NCBI GenBank assembly: GCA_902364065.1
Contig: CABJCJ010000001.1
Location: 1-64,000 of the forward strand
DNA from: Veillonellaceae bacterium SB90
GTDB lineage: Bacteria > Bacillota > Negativicutes > Selenomonadales > Selenomonadaceae
Direction: 5' to 3'
DNA: 64,000 nt
Below the pieces are notes generated by a model. It did no database searches and was not told where the DNA came from. It saw only the letters and a list, made by a program, of their open reading frames with translations. Below, one piece after another: positions 53,547 through 62,993 of the stretch (positions are counted from its first letter, which is position 1; each line of letters opens with the position of its first letter). The position numbers and the translations under genes are program-made.

Positions 53547-55191
53547 AACCTTGACTCTCTGGAATGTCCTGAGTTTCTGGATTTTTGCCTTTTTTGCACT
53601 GTTTGTGCTGTATCCTCTGGTATTAGTTCTCTATAAGAGTATTATGGATCCTGCCTCCGGTTCCATCACACTGGAGTATTTTACGCGATTCTTCACGAAA
53701 CGGTTTTATTGGGAAACAATGGTACACAGCATGGAAGTGACTGTGGTTTCCACATTGTTCGCTGCGATGCTTGGACTGCCCATGGCCTATCTGATGCGCA
53801 GCATCAAGATACGCGGCAGCAGTTTTCTTAACATTCTCATCGTTATTTCCTATCTGTCTCCGCCTTTTATCGGCGCCTATGCCTGGATTCAGCTGCTGGG
53901 GCGCAGCGGCGTGGTCACGAATTTCTTCAATGAACTCCTGCATACAACATTTGACGGCGTTTATGGTTTTGCAGGTATTGTGCTGGTCTTTACTCTGCAG
54001 TCCTTCCCTTTGATTTATATTTTTGTTTCCGGCGCTTTGAAAAACTTTGACAATTCTTTGAATGAAGCAGCAGAAAGCCTTGGCTGCTCTCGTTTTGACC
54101 GTATGCGCCGGATTCTGGTGCCGCTGGTACTGCCTACCCTCCTTGCAAGTTCCATGCTGGTATTTATGCGCGTGTTTGCCGATTTCGGTACGCCGATGCT
54201 TATTGGTGAAGGCTTCAAAACAATGCCAGTACTCGTTTACACTTCCTTTATGGGAGAGGTAGGCGGTGATGATGGTTTTGCGGCGGCTATCTGTGTTATT
54301 ATGATTGTCCTGACAGTTATGATGTTTTTTGCGCAGCGTTATCTTGCCAATCGCAATACATACACGATGACGGCACTTAAGCCGATTATCCAGGAAAAAG
54401 CAACCGGTTTGCGAAATTTCCTGGCTCATGGTATTGTGTATCTTGTAACAGGTCTTGCTGTCTTGCCACAGGCTGTTGTCATTTACACTTCATTTCTTGC
54501 CAGTAATGGCGGCCAGGTATTTACGGGCGGCTATGCGCTTCAGAGTTATGAAGCTACGCTGTTTGCCAAGGATAATACCGTAATATGGAACACGTATTAT
54601 CTCGGTATCGTGGCAATTGCCATCGTTCTGGTTCTCGGTGTCTTGATCGCATATCTGAGCGTACGCAAGAAAAATGTCATCAATAACATTCTCGATACTT
54701 TAACGATGTTTCCGTTTATCGTTCCCGGCTCTGTCCTGGGTATTTCCTTCCTCTTTGCGTTTAACAGTCCGCCTATTGTTTTGAGCGGCACGGCATTGAT
54801 TATGATCATTGCCTTTGCTATTCGCCGTATGCCATACACAGTCCGTTCGAGTGTCACAGCCTTGGGGCAGATCAGCCCGAGCATTGAGGAAGCGGCGATT
54901 TCTCTCGGAGCTTCGGATTTCACTACTTTTCGCAAGATCACACTGCCCATGATGATGCCGGGTGTATTGGCTGGGGCGATTATGAGCTGGGTAACCATCA
55001 TCAGTGAGCTGAGTTCCTCAATTATTCTCTATACGACAGCTAATCAGACATTGACGGTTTCCATTTATACCGAGGTTATTCGCGGTAATTATGGCAATGC
55101 TTCGGCATATGCGACGATTTTGACCTTAACATCTATTATTTCGCTGCTGATATTCTTTAAACTGACCGGCCGGAGGGATATCAGCATCTGA
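53530..55191 (+). CDS. Fused double-domain ABC permease (FbpB type)
   Basis: Protein of about 553 residues with twelve predicted spans, two permease units in one chain. EAA loops: SLNEAAESLGCSRFDRMRRI near residue 180 and SIEEAAISLGASDFTTFRKI near 455. This is the form found in ferric-iron and phosphonate importers. It starts at ATG53530 (or 53527), inside the end of the ATPase gene, with AAGG ahead. Confidence 0.92.
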   Translation: MERKNKTLTLWNVLSFWIFAFFALFVLYPLVLVLYKSIMDPASGSITLEYFTRFFTKRFYWETMVHSMEVTVVSTLFAAMLGLPMAYLMRSIKIRGSSFLNILIVISYLSPPFIGAYAWIQLLGRSGVVTNFFNELLHTTFDGVYGFAGIVLVFTLQSFPLIYIFVSGALKNFDNSLNEAAESLGCSRFDRMRRILVPLVLPTLLASSMLVFMRVFADFGTPMLIGEGFKTMPVLVYTSFMGEVGGDDGFAAAICVIMIVLTVMMFFAQRYLANRNTYTMTALKPIIQEKATGLRNFLAHGIVYLVTGLAVLPQAVVIYTSFLASNGGQVFTGGYALQSYEATLFAKDNTVIWNTYYLGIVAIAIVLVLGVLIAYLSVRKKNVINNILDTLTMFPFIVPGSVLGISFLFAFNSPPIVLSGTALIMIIAFAIRRMPYTVRSSVTALGQISPSIEEAAISLGASDFTTFRKITLPMMMPGVLAGAIMSWVTIISELSSSIILYTTANQTLTVSIYTEVIRGNYGNASAYATILTLTSIISLLIFFKLTGRRDISI

Positions 55192-55220
55192 GTGCTGGCA
55201 GCAGGAAAGGAGATAGTATC

Positions 55221-56936
55221 ATGCGAGAGCCAAGTACATTTCGTGCTTATCTGCAGAAGGTTTTCACGAAAGAAGCGGCTATGCTTATCGTTTTCCTGCT
55301 CCTGCTGTTCCAGGTATTTATTGTTTACTTCTATCATGTTTATTTTGAGGCAGAAACAAAATCGGCTGGAATTTTTGCTGAACAGCAGATTGAATCAGAA
55401 CTTTCCCGCTGCCAGAACGGGCTCGATGATTTTGCCAAAGATCCCTTGATTATACAGGCCTTGCAAGGCCATATGAATAAGACTGCCATCAGTGAGAGAT
55501 TGTACGCATTTTCGCAGAGCAGTATGATGCGAGAGGATTTCCTGCTGCTTACGGCGGATGGCAAGCCGCTGGTTTCAAGTCTTTATCAGGATAATGTCGA
55601 ATTTGCCTTAAAAAATGAAGACTTTATAACCATTTTGCATAAGACAGAACGTCCTTCTGATTCCCTGCTGTCAGCGGCCGTTGACCTGCCGTTCCAGCAT
55701 GGCCAGCAAACGGGGTATGCATTTTTCCGCTCTGTTTTTGTGGATGGCCATATTGCCGGTTATCTGGTCTTTTTTCTGCGTCAGGATGGTTTCCGCGTTC
55801 TGACGGATCAGTGGACGGCCGAGCATATGATTATTTATGACGCGTTTGATCACGTGATTTATTCAACTAATCCTGCTTTTGTTGATCCGCTCGGCAAAAT
55901 GCGTGTCCCTGCAACAGCTGCTGGCGAGATCAATGTTGAGGGCCGTGCTTATTATGCAAGCCGGGCTGACGATGAAAAAGGCAAGCTGCATGTGATGGCT
56001 CTTACTTCTGTGCCGCATCGCCAGGTCTTGATTCAAGCTGTGCTGCTGTTCGTGGCCCTGGCCGGATTAGCGGCCTTCGTCCTCTTGTATTTTGCGGTTG
56101 GCAAGCTTACGAATCAAGTCTTGCGCCCGGTAGAGGAACTTCTGGCGGCTGTACGTGAAATCCGTTCCGGCAATCTTGGCTATCAGCTGGAGACCCGATC
56201 CGGACTGCAGGAATTCCAGATTCTTTATGAAGAACTCAATCATATGGTGCAGGAGATTAACAGGCTCATGCAGAGCAATGCCGAATTAGCGGAGCGCAAG
56301 CGTCTCATGGAAGTCCGCCAGCTGGAGGGCCAGCTCAACCCGCATTTTGCCTTCAATGTTCTCGAAGCCCTGCGATATGAAATCCTTTTCAACCCGCAGC
56401 GGGCGTCTGAACTGGCCGTATCTTTTGCGCGTCTGATGCGTTACAGCATTCACCGCGATGAGGGCTTGGTGCCTTTGCGTATTGATCTTCAATATATCAA
56501 AGATTACTTGATGTTGCAGAAAATGAGATTGGGCTCGCGCTTATCTTATACCGTGCAGATTCCGGAAGAACTTCTTGCCTGCGAGGTGCCAAAGCTTCTG
56601 CTTCAGCCTGTGGTGGAAAACAGTATTGTCCACGGTCTGGAGCGGGCGCGTTATATTCATATTTCCTTAAAGGGCTGGCAGCAAAATGACGATATGATTC
56701 TGCTGGTTGAAGACGATGGTACAGGCATGACGTTGGAACGACTGGCCGAGGTTCAAGCCTTACTGAAAAAAGACCATGCATCGCCAGAGCATATTGGTCT
56801 TTACAATGTGCATCGTATGCTGCGAGTCCTGTTCGGAGACGCTTATGGCCTGACGATTGAAGGCGATACGAACGGTGTAAGGGTCGTTATGAGATTGCCT
56901 GTAAGGAAGAAGGTGGATATCGATGTCGATGTATAA
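55221..56936 (+). CDS. YesM/LytS-type sensor histidine kinase
   Basis: Protein of 571 residues: first span near 15-35, an extracytoplasmic sensor domain of about 230 residues, second span near 270-290, HAMP, then the His_kinase domain with His375 in QLNPHFAFNV. The ATP-binding part has VVENSIVHGLE and EDDGTGM. It overlaps the response regulator. It should sense the importer ligand or the loaded binding protein. Confidence 0.92.
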   Translation: MREPSTFRAYLQKVFTKEAAMLIVFLLLLFQVFIVYFYHVYFEAETKSAGIFAEQQIESELSRCQNGLDDFAKDPLIIQALQGHMNKTAISERLYAFSQSSMMREDFLLLTADGKPLVSSLYQDNVEFALKNEDFITILHKTERPSDSLLSAAVDLPFQHGQQTGYAFFRSVFVDGHIAGYLVFFLRQDGFRVLTDQWTAEHMIIYDAFDHVIYSTNPAFVDPLGKMRVPATAAGEINVEGRAYYASRADDEKGKLHVMALTSVPHRQVLIQAVLLFVALAGLAAFVLLYFAVGKLTNQVLRPVEELLAAVREIRSGNLGYQLETRSGLQEFQILYEELNHMVQEINRLMQSNAELAERKRLMEVRQLEGQLNPHFAFNVLEALRYEILFNPQRASELAVSFARLMRYSIHRDEGLVPLRIDLQYIKDYLMLQKMRLGSRLSYTVQIPEELLACEVPKLLLQPVVENSIVHGLERARYIHISLKGWQQNDDMILLVEDDGTGMTLERLAEVQALLKKDHASPEHIGLYNVHRMLRVLFGDAYGLTIEGDTNGVRVVMRLPVRKKVDIDVDV

Positions 56937-57702
56937 AGTCCTGCTTGTTGAAGATGAGGAAATCATTCGCCGGGGATTAATGTATATTGTTGATTGGAGC
57001 CGGGAAGGGTGTGTAGTGGTCGGTGAAGCAGGAGACGGGGAAGAAGGTATTACCAAGATTTCTGAACTTGCTCCGGACATTGTCATTACAGACGTTAGGA
57101 TGCCGTTTATGGACGGTTTGTCCATGCTGGAAAAGACGCGTTCAGTTCCCTATGAAACAATCATTATTTCCGGATACGATGAATTTGACTATGCCAAGCG
57201 GGCAATTTCCTTGGATGTTACGGAATATCTCTTAAAACCGGTAGATTTTTCTGATCTTCATCAGGCTCTGGAACGCGTCAAGGAAAAGATACACGAACGG
57301 CGTCAATATCGGAAGGGAAACAGCACAGAGCTGAAAAATAATTCATTTTCTTTTGAAAATATATTGCAGGATATACCAGAACCGAAAAATCCCTGCGTCA
57401 AAGCCATGCTGCAGACCATTCAAAAGCAATATGCAAGTAAGTTGTCCATGCAGCAGTTTAGTCAGGATCTGGGCGTATCGAGTGTATATCTTCATACGAA
57501 ATTTAAACAGGAAATGCATTATACGTTTCATGATTTTTTGAATCGTTACCGCATTGGTCAGGCTGTCAAACAGTTGTGTCAAAAGGATTTGAAAGTATAT
57601 GAAATCGCTGAACAAGTAGGATTTTCCGATTATAAATATTTTATTTCTGTTTTTAAAAAATATATGGGCTGTTCTCCCAAAAAGTTTCTGGAGCGCATGT
57701 AG
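56923..57702 (+). CDS. AraC-type response regulator (YesN family)
   Basis: Protein of 259 residues. Receiver domain with Asp57 in VITDVRMPFMDG and Lys in LLKPVDF. The AraC helix-turn-helix begins near residue 155 (MQQFSQDLGVSSVYLHTKFK, IAEQVGFSDYKYFISVFKKY). It probably regulates the importer operon that ends with it. A terminator follows. Confidence 0.93.
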   Translation: MSMYKVLLVEDEEIIRRGLMYIVDWSREGCVVVGEAGDGEEGITKISELAPDIVITDVRMPFMDGLSMLEKTRSVPYETIIISGYDEFDYAKRAISLDVTEYLLKPVDFSDLHQALERVKEKIHERRQYRKGNSTELKNNSFSFENILQDIPEPKNPCVKAMLQTIQKQYASKLSMQQFSQDLGVSSVYLHTKFKQEMHYTFHDFLNRYRIGQAVKQLCQKDLKVYEIAEQVGFSDYKYFISVFKKYMGCSPKKFLERM

Positions 57703-57723
57703 TCTTGAAAAATAACACAAATG

Positions 57724-57768
57724 AACAATCGAGCCGATTGCTAATGCAGTCGGTTCGATTGTTATTTT
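57724..57768 (+). terminator. Terminator of the importer/two-component operon
   Basis: 57724-57741 pairs with 57746-57763 over 18 positions (two G-U), loop TAAT, tail ATTTT. Confidence 0.9.
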
Positions 57769-57810
57769 ACTGGTTCCCCATAAGAAAGCAGAGGATAAAA
57801 AAGTACGTAC

Positions 57811-57838
57811 TTGCTCCTGATGACGAATCTGCTATACT
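57811..57838 (+). promoter_or_regulatory. Promoter of the LUD-domain gene
   Basis: TTGCTC (57811-57816), 16-base spacer, TATACT (57833-57838). Confidence 0.65.
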
Positions 57839-57892
57839 GAAACTATAAAGCATGCATGTGTTTGTATCTATCTTGTGACAGGGGGCGGGAGT

Positions 57893-58495
57893 ATGGATCT
57901 TGCCGTATTGGAAAAAAATCTGAAATGGCGCGGCATCAAGCTGGCGGTATTTCAAACAAAAGAGGAAGCGGCTGACTATCTGGTCCGGGAAATCCAGGGC
58001 AAAAGCGTGGGTTTTGGCGGTTCGATGACATTGGAAACCATGGGGCTGTATGAAAAACTCAAGGCCAATAACGAAGTATTCTGGCACTGGCGTCAGGACA
58101 TGACAGCGGATGAAGCGAAAAAACGCGCGTATACAGCCGATATTTATCTTTCTTCGCTCAATGGTGTGGCAGAGACCGGAGAACTCGTCAATATTGACGG
58201 TGGCGGCAACCGCGTGGCTGCCACGCAGACAAAACATGAAAAAGTGTATTTCGTCGTGGGTGAGAATAAAATCGCACCGGATCTGCATGCAGCGATTCAC
58301 CGCGCACGCAATATTGCCGCGCCGCTTAATGCAAGACGCCTGCATAAAAAGACACCGTGTGCCGTAAAGGCGGATCACTGCTACGACTGCAAGAGTCCTG
58401 AACGCATCTGCCGCAGTCTCAATGTCATCTGGGAACGGCCGTCTGCCGTTGCTGCCTGTGAACTCGTGCTGATCCGTGAACCGCTCGGCTATTGA
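57893..58495 (+). CDS. LUD-domain (DUF162) protein
   Basis: Protein of 200 residues. LUD features: VGFGGSMTLETMGLYEKL, ADIYLSSLNGVAETGELVNI, GNRVAA, PCAVKADHCYDCKSPERICR. LUD proteins of the LutC type occur in lactate oxidation, but stand-alone copies like this are of unknown role; Cys in CYDC and ICR may bind metal. GGGGCGGGAG precedes ATG57893. Confidence 0.87.
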   Translation: MDLAVLEKNLKWRGIKLAVFQTKEEAADYLVREIQGKSVGFGGSMTLETMGLYEKLKANNEVFWHWRQDMTADEAKKRAYTADIYLSSLNGVAETGELVNIDGGGNRVAATQTKHEKVYFVVGENKIAPDLHAAIHRARNIAAPLNARRLHKKTPCAVKADHCYDCKSPERICRSLNVIWERPSAVAACELVLIREPLGY

Positions 58496-58520
58496 TCAAG
58501 ATAAAAGGAAGGAAATCACC

Positions 58521-58889
58521 ATGAAATTCAAGTTTGCACATAATAACTTCAATGTACTCGACCTTGAAAAAAGCCTCAAGTTCTACGAAGAGGCTCTCGG
58601 CTTCAAGCCGGCCCGCAAGTTTGAGGGTCCGGGCTTTACGCTCGCGTATCTCACGGACGGCGGGCAGACTCCGCATGAGCTGGAACTTACGTGGCTGCAT
58701 GACCGCAAGGAGCCGTATAATCTCGGCGAGAATGAATTCCATCTCGCTGTCCGGGCCGATGATTTTGAGGCTGCTTACCGAAAACATAAAGAGATGGGCT
58801 GCATCTGCTTTGAAAACAAGGATATGGGCATTTATTTCATCAACGATCCAGACGGTTACTGGATTGAAATCCTGCCTGCCGATATGTGA
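58521..58889 (+). CDS. VOC-family glyoxalase-like protein
   Basis: Protein of 122 residues, two beta-alpha-beta-beta-beta units. It begins KFKFAHNNFNVLDLEKSLKF and ends YFINDPDGYWIEILP with metal-ligand Glu. It resembles lactoylglutathione lyase. AAGGAAGG precedes ATG. It is 25 bases after the LUD gene and likely cotranscribed. Confidence 0.85.
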   Translation: MKFKFAHNNFNVLDLEKSLKFYEEALGFKPARKFEGPGFTLAYLTDGGQTPHELELTWLHDRKEPYNLGENEFHLAVRADDFEAAYRKHKEMGCICFENKDMGIYFINDPDGYWIEILPADM

Positions 58890-58942
58890 CGTCCGTTATC
58901 CGGCCAGTCCTGTCTGAATGTATTTTGCTGGACAGCAATCAT

Positions 58943-58986
58943 AAAAAATACCGCAGCGCATGATTTTATGTGCTGCGGTATTTTTT
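58943..58986. terminator. Bidirectional terminator
   Basis: AAAAAATACCGCAGC pairs with GCTGCGGTATTTTTT; T-runs exist on both strands. It separates the VOC gene from the convergent gene. Confidence 0.9.
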
Positions 58987-59003
58987 GTGCCGGAAGCTGC
59001 TGT

Positions 59004-59495
59004 TTATTTGATTTTGGCATGTTCGGCGATGTAAGTTTCCAGATGCTTAAGATGCGGATTTTTGCGCAGTTCCTCGGGTTCATAGGTGATGAGCATGCTG
59101 CCGGTTACAAGATTGGCCGAAGCATCCGTCACGCCTGTGAACGTCTTGATATAATCGGTCAGCTGCTGCGCCAGTTTTTCATTGTCGGCCAGCGCGAGGG
59201 TGTAAACGCGCACGCGGCCCGGTATGAAACTCGCGATATCCGTGCCGGCGAGCAGAGCGCCGAGTGTCGTCACTTCGGCTTTGCCGGCTGCATGTTCGGC
59301 CGCATGGCAGAAACGTGACATATCTGCCTTTATTTTTCCGCGGTGCTGGATGGCATGCAGGATGGAAAGCACACCCCAGACGACGCCGCAGGCAACATGC
59401 AGGCGTTTATTGGCAAACATCGTGGCGACGGTAGCCACGCCGCTGAGCGTCAGAGGCACGCCGAATGGAAACTGTTTGATGGCTTGTGCGTTCAT
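59004..59495 (-). CDS. Membrane protein with HMA_2-like domain
   Basis: Protein of 163 residues. One or two hydrophobic segments (about 13-50, FGVPLTLSGVATVATMFA and VACGVVWGVLSILHAIQH), then a C-terminal ferredoxin-like domain starting near SFIPGRVRVYTLAL and ending SMLITYEPEEL, similar to HMA_2 domains. It lacks the CxxC metal motif. GGGGGATT lies before ATG. It is divergent from an ABC exporter with a nearly identical ribosome site. Function unknown; a link to metals or haem is a guess. Confidence 0.7.
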   Translation of the reverse strand: MNAQAIKQFPFGVPLTLSGVATVATMFANKRLHVACGVVWGVLSILHAIQHRGKIKADMSRFCHAAEHAAGKAEVTTLGALLAGTDIASFIPGRVRVYTLALADNEKLAQQLTDYIKTFTGVTDASANLVTGSMLITYEPEELRKNPHLKHLETYIAEHAKIK

Positions 59496-59621
59496 GGAAA
59501 ATCCCCCTTTTTGATAAATATATTCAACATCATGAGGAAAAATCCTCTTAAGATCTTTTCATCTGCCGGAATTTGTGAGAGAATAGGAAGGTATTTGAAC
59601 GATCTTGAAAGGGGGATTGCC

Positions 59622-60380
59622 ATGATTGACGTGGAACATCTGGTGAAGCGTTTTCCGCATAAAGATAAAAATGGGAAGGACAGCTGGAAGACAGCCGTCA
59701 ATGATCTGAGTTTTTCTGTGGGCCGGGGCGAAATTTTCGGCCTGCTCGGACCGAACGGTGCCGGCAAGACAACGACAATCCGCATGATGACGATGCAGAC
59801 CCAGCCGACAGCGGGCAGAATTCTTTACGATGGCCTCGATACCGCCAAGGAGCCGCAGGCCATCAAGTCGTGCATCGGCGTCGTTCCGCAGCATATCAAT
59901 TTTGATCAGGATCTCACCGTCGGAGAAAATATGGAACTACATGCGAGGCTGCATCATCTGGGGAAAAAGGAACGTCAGGAGCGCGTCGCAGAACTCCTGG
60001 ATTATGTGGAACTTGGCGATGTCGTTCATGATGGCGTGCGCCGGCTGTCGGGCGGCATGAAGCGCCGTCTTTTGATCATCCGGGCACTCATTCACCGGCC
60101 GAAAATCCTGTTTCTTGATGAACCGACCGTGGCACTTGACCCGCAGGTCCGCCGCCGTATCTGGGAACTGGTGCGCCATATGGCTGACCAGGGTGTGACA
60201 GTTTTCCTGACGACGCATTATATTGAAGAAGCCGAGGCCCTCTGCAATCGCGTGGCCATTCTGAACAAAGGGAAGCTCGTGGATCTCGACAGCCCGCAGC
60301 ATCTGCGGGAGAAGACGAATCTGCCGAATCTCGAGGAAGTATTCCTGGCCATGACGGATAAAAAGGAGGCACGGCGATGA
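59622..60380 (+). CDS. ABC exporter ATPase (CcmA/DrrA type)
   Basis: Protein of 252 residues. Walker A GPNGAGKTT, signature LSGGMKRRLLIIRA, Walker B ILFLDEPTVALDPQ, switch TTHYIEEAEAL. Start ATG59622 follows GAAAGGGGGATT; the frame is open much further upstream but that region is antisense to the divergent gene. It overlaps the permease gene by four bases. Confidence 0.92.
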   Translation: MIDVEHLVKRFPHKDKNGKDSWKTAVNDLSFSVGRGEIFGLLGPNGAGKTTTIRMMTMQTQPTAGRILYDGLDTAKEPQAIKSCIGVVPQHINFDQDLTVGENMELHARLHHLGKKERQERVAELLDYVELGDVVHDGVRRLSGGMKRRLLIIRALIHRPKILFLDEPTVALDPQVRRRIWELVRHMADQGVTVFLTTHYIEEAEALCNRVAILNKGKLVDLDSPQHLREKTNLPNLEEVFLAMTDKKEARR

Positions 60381-61126
60381 AATATCATTACTGGGAAGAT
60401 GTCTGGACCGTCTTCTGGCGCGACTGGGTCGTGCTGAAACGGCGCATGACGAAATTCATTTTGTCGCGCATGGTGGCCCCGATGCTCTATCTCGTCGCGT
60501 TCGGCTGGGGACTTGGCCGCAGCATCCAGGTGGATTCCGGCACATATCTCGACTTCATCGTGCCGGGCATTCTCGCACTCAATTCCATGAACATCAGCTT
60601 CAACAGCATCACGCCGGTACACGCGGAACGCATCTACCACAAGAGCCTCGAGGAGTACATCATCGCGCCCATCTGGCCCGATGCCTTCGTCATCGGCAAG
60701 GTGGCGGCGGCCGTGCTGCGCGCGCTGATCTCCTCGGCGATCATCGTCATCCTCGCGCTGCTCTTCGGCGCGCATTTCACGATGACGCCGCTCTTCTTCT
60801 GCGTGCTGGTGCTCAACTGCATCATCTTTGCCGAGATCGGCTTCCTCGCTGCGATGAAGATCAATACGTACGAGGAGATGGCGCAGGTCAATACGTACAT
60901 CCTGCTGCCGATGTCGTTCCTCTGCGGCACGTTCTTTTCGACACAGGCGCTGCCTTCTCTGGTGCGTCTGGTCATCGAGGTGCTGCCGCTCACGCATACG
61001 AGTTATCTCTTGCGCGGGCTCGGCAGCGGGGCAGAGGTATCGTATCTTTCGCTGCTCGTCCTGCTGATCTACGCCTTCATCGGCCTGGTATGGGGCAGCC
61101 GCTCGTTCCGCAAACTCACAGAATGA
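60377..61126 (+). CDS. ABC-2 type permease
   Basis: Protein of 249 residues with six spans. ABC-2 features: LRR-like KRRMTKFILSRMVAPMLYLV, YLDFIVPGILALNSMN, FLCGTFFSTQALP. It pairs with the ATPase before it, probably exporting a drug, polyketide or lipid. Substrate unknown. Confidence 0.9.
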   Translation: MKYHYWEDVWTVFWRDWVVLKRRMTKFILSRMVAPMLYLVAFGWGLGRSIQVDSGTYLDFIVPGILALNSMNISFNSITPVHAERIYHKSLEEYIIAPIWPDAFVIGKVAAAVLRALISSAIIVILALLFGAHFTMTPLFFCVLVLNCIIFAEIGFLAAMKINTYEEMAQVNTYILLPMSFLCGTFFSTQALPSLVRLVIEVLPLTHTSYLLRGLGSGAEVSYLSLLVLLIYAFIGLVWGSRSFRKLTE

Positions 61127-61191
61127 CGCTATTTTGCATACATGCGGCAGCATGTTTCCCGGACTGCCAGAAAGGATAAAGGATATACATT

Positions 61192-61998
61192 TTGTTCAAG
61201 ACGATTTTACATCATCATGCGACTTCCTGCACGGACTGCAAGAAGCTCTGCTGTACGAAAATCGAGAATTTCGGCGTGAAGATTGGGCGTCTGACCATCT
61301 TCGAGGATGTGAACATCCACATCCACTGCGGCCAGCTCACGGCCCTCATCGGTCCGAACGGCGCAGGCAAGAGCACGCTTCTCAAGGCCATTCTCGGCGA
61401 GATTCCGCATACGGGCACGCTGCATTACGTCGATGCCAAGGGCAAGCATACGGGCCATCCGCTCATCGGCTACGTGCCGCAGTACCTGCGCTTTGATGTC
61501 AGCGCGCCGACGAGCGTCATGGATATCTTCATGGCCTGCCTGACAAATCGCCCCGTCTGGCTCTGCTCGGCCAGATCCCTGCGGCCGCGCGTCTTGAAGA
61601 GCCTCGCGCGCGTCAAGGCGGAGCATCTCATTGACCGGCGGCTCGGTGCGCTCTCAGGCGGTGAGCTTCAGCGCGTGTTGCTGGCGCTGGCCCTCGATCC
61701 GATGCCGGATCTCCTGCTGCTCGATGAGCCCGTTTCGGGTGTCGACCAGAACGGACTCGAGCTCTTCTACGAGATCGTGGCGGATCTGCGCGAGAAGGAA
61801 GATATGGCCATCATCCTCATCTCGCATGACCTCAACATGGTGGCCCGCCATGCCGACCAGGTTGTGCTGATGAACAAGGGCGTCGTCATGAGCGGTACAC
61901 CGGAGGAAGTGTTTGCCGATGCGCGCACGAAGAAGATCTTCGGCATGCTCGCCGGTGAGACAGCCGCAGAGGCGGCCGCGGAGAGGGGGAACGCCTGA
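61192..61998 (+). CDS. Zn/Mn-type ABC ATPase with His/Cys-rich N-terminus
   Basis: Protein of 268 residues. Walker A GPNGAGKST (about 54-62), signature LSGGELQRVLLALAL, Walker B LLLLDEPVSGVD, switch ISHDLNMVA. The ATPase resembles ZnuC/MntB. The N-terminus carries His7-9, Cys13, Cys16, Cys20 and Cys21, which is not part of the standard fold and may bind metal. The start is TTG61192 with AAAGG ahead. The permease starts at the last base of its stop codon. Confidence 0.88.
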   Translation: MFKTILHHHATSCTDCKKLCCTKIENFGVKIGRLTIFEDVNIHIHCGQLTALIGPNGAGKSTLLKAILGEIPHTGTLHYVDAKGKHTGHPLIGYVPQYLRFDVSAPTSVMDIFMACLTNRPVWLCSARSLRPRVLKSLARVKAEHLIDRRLGALSGGELQRVLLALALDPMPDLLLLDEPVSGVDQNGLELFYEIVADLREKEDMAIILISHDLNMVARHADQVVLMNKGVVMSGTPEEVFADARTKKIFGMLAGETAAEAAAERGNA

Positions 61999-62837
61999 TG
62001 GAAACCGTTTATTCCCTGCTCGACCTGCTGCCGTTTGCCTTTCTCGGCAGCGATTTCATGAAGAATGCCTTCCTGGCCATCGTGCTCGTGACGCCTCTTT
62101 TCGGCCTGCTCAGCACGATGGTCGTGTCAAACCGCATGGCCTTCTTCTCCGATTCGCTTGGACACGGAGCCTTCACGGGCATTGCCATCGGCGTGCTCCT
62201 GGGCTCCGTATCGCCGCTTTTGTCGCTCGTCATCTTCTCCGTACTCTTCGCGCTCTTCATCACCTGGATCAAGAACAAGAGCACGGCCTCGACCGATACG
62301 ATCATCGGCGTGTTCTCGTCGACGGCCATCGCACTGGGCCTCATGATCATGAGCCATGGCGGCGGCTTCAACAAATTCTCCTCGTATCTCATCGGCGACA
62401 TCCTGAGCATCTCGCCTGACGATCTTATGGCGCTGGCCGTGGTCTTCATGCTCGTCGTGGCTGCATGGTGTCTGATCTTCAACCGTTTGCTGATCCTTTC
62501 CATCAATCCGTCGTTTGCGCGGAGCCGCGGCATCCATTCGCTGCTGGTGGAGAGCCTGTTCGCCTCGCTGCTGGCCATCGTGGTGTCCATCAGCATCCAG
62601 TGGGTCGGCATTCTCATCATCAACGCCTTGCTGGTCCTGCCGGCTGCGGCGGCGCGCAACGTCACGAACAATGTGAAGCAGTACCACGTCGTTTCCGTCC
62701 TCGTCGCGATGTTCTCGGGCTTTGCGGGCCTCGTCATCGCCTATTACTGCAACATGGCTGCCGGTGCGACCATCGTCGTCATCGCCGCCATCCTGTTCTT
62801 CATCACCCTGTTCCTCAAGCCGTTCTTTGCACGCTGA
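61998..62837 (+). CDS. Zn/Mn-type ABC permease
   Basis: Protein of 279 residues, eight or nine spans. Family 3 metal permease features: FFSDSLGHGAFTGIAIG, SRGIHSLLVESLFA, QWVGILIINALLVLPAAAARN. It forms a metal importer with the ATPase upstream. No ZnuA-type binding protein lies in the window. A terminator follows. Confidence 0.92.
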   Translation: METVYSLLDLLPFAFLGSDFMKNAFLAIVLVTPLFGLLSTMVVSNRMAFFSDSLGHGAFTGIAIGVLLGSVSPLLSLVIFSVLFALFITWIKNKSTASTDTIIGVFSSTAIALGLMIMSHGGGFNKFSSYLIGDILSISPDDLMALAVVFMLVVAAWCLIFNRLLILSINPSFARSRGIHSLLVESLFASLLAIVVSISIQWVGILIINALLVLPAAAARNVTNNVKQYHVVSVLVAMFSGFAGLVIAYYCNMAAGATIVVIAAILFFITLFLKPFFAR

Positions 62838-62866
62838 ACGGACTGGGCAGAAATATCGCCTGGCTG

Positions 62867-62896
62867 GCCGGACAAGATTTCTCTTGTCCGGCTTTT
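62867..62896 (+). terminator. Terminator of the metal ABC genes
   Basis: GCCGGACAAGA pairs with TCTTGTCCGGC, loop TTTC, tail TTTT. Confidence 0.88.
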
Positions 62897-62993
62897 CCGA
62901 TTTCCAGGGTGATTTTACCAGTTGTTCAAGGGTGGCAGAAAAGGATTTCGCCTTGTTTTCGCGAATACTCCCTATATAAGGAGGGTGATTGAT

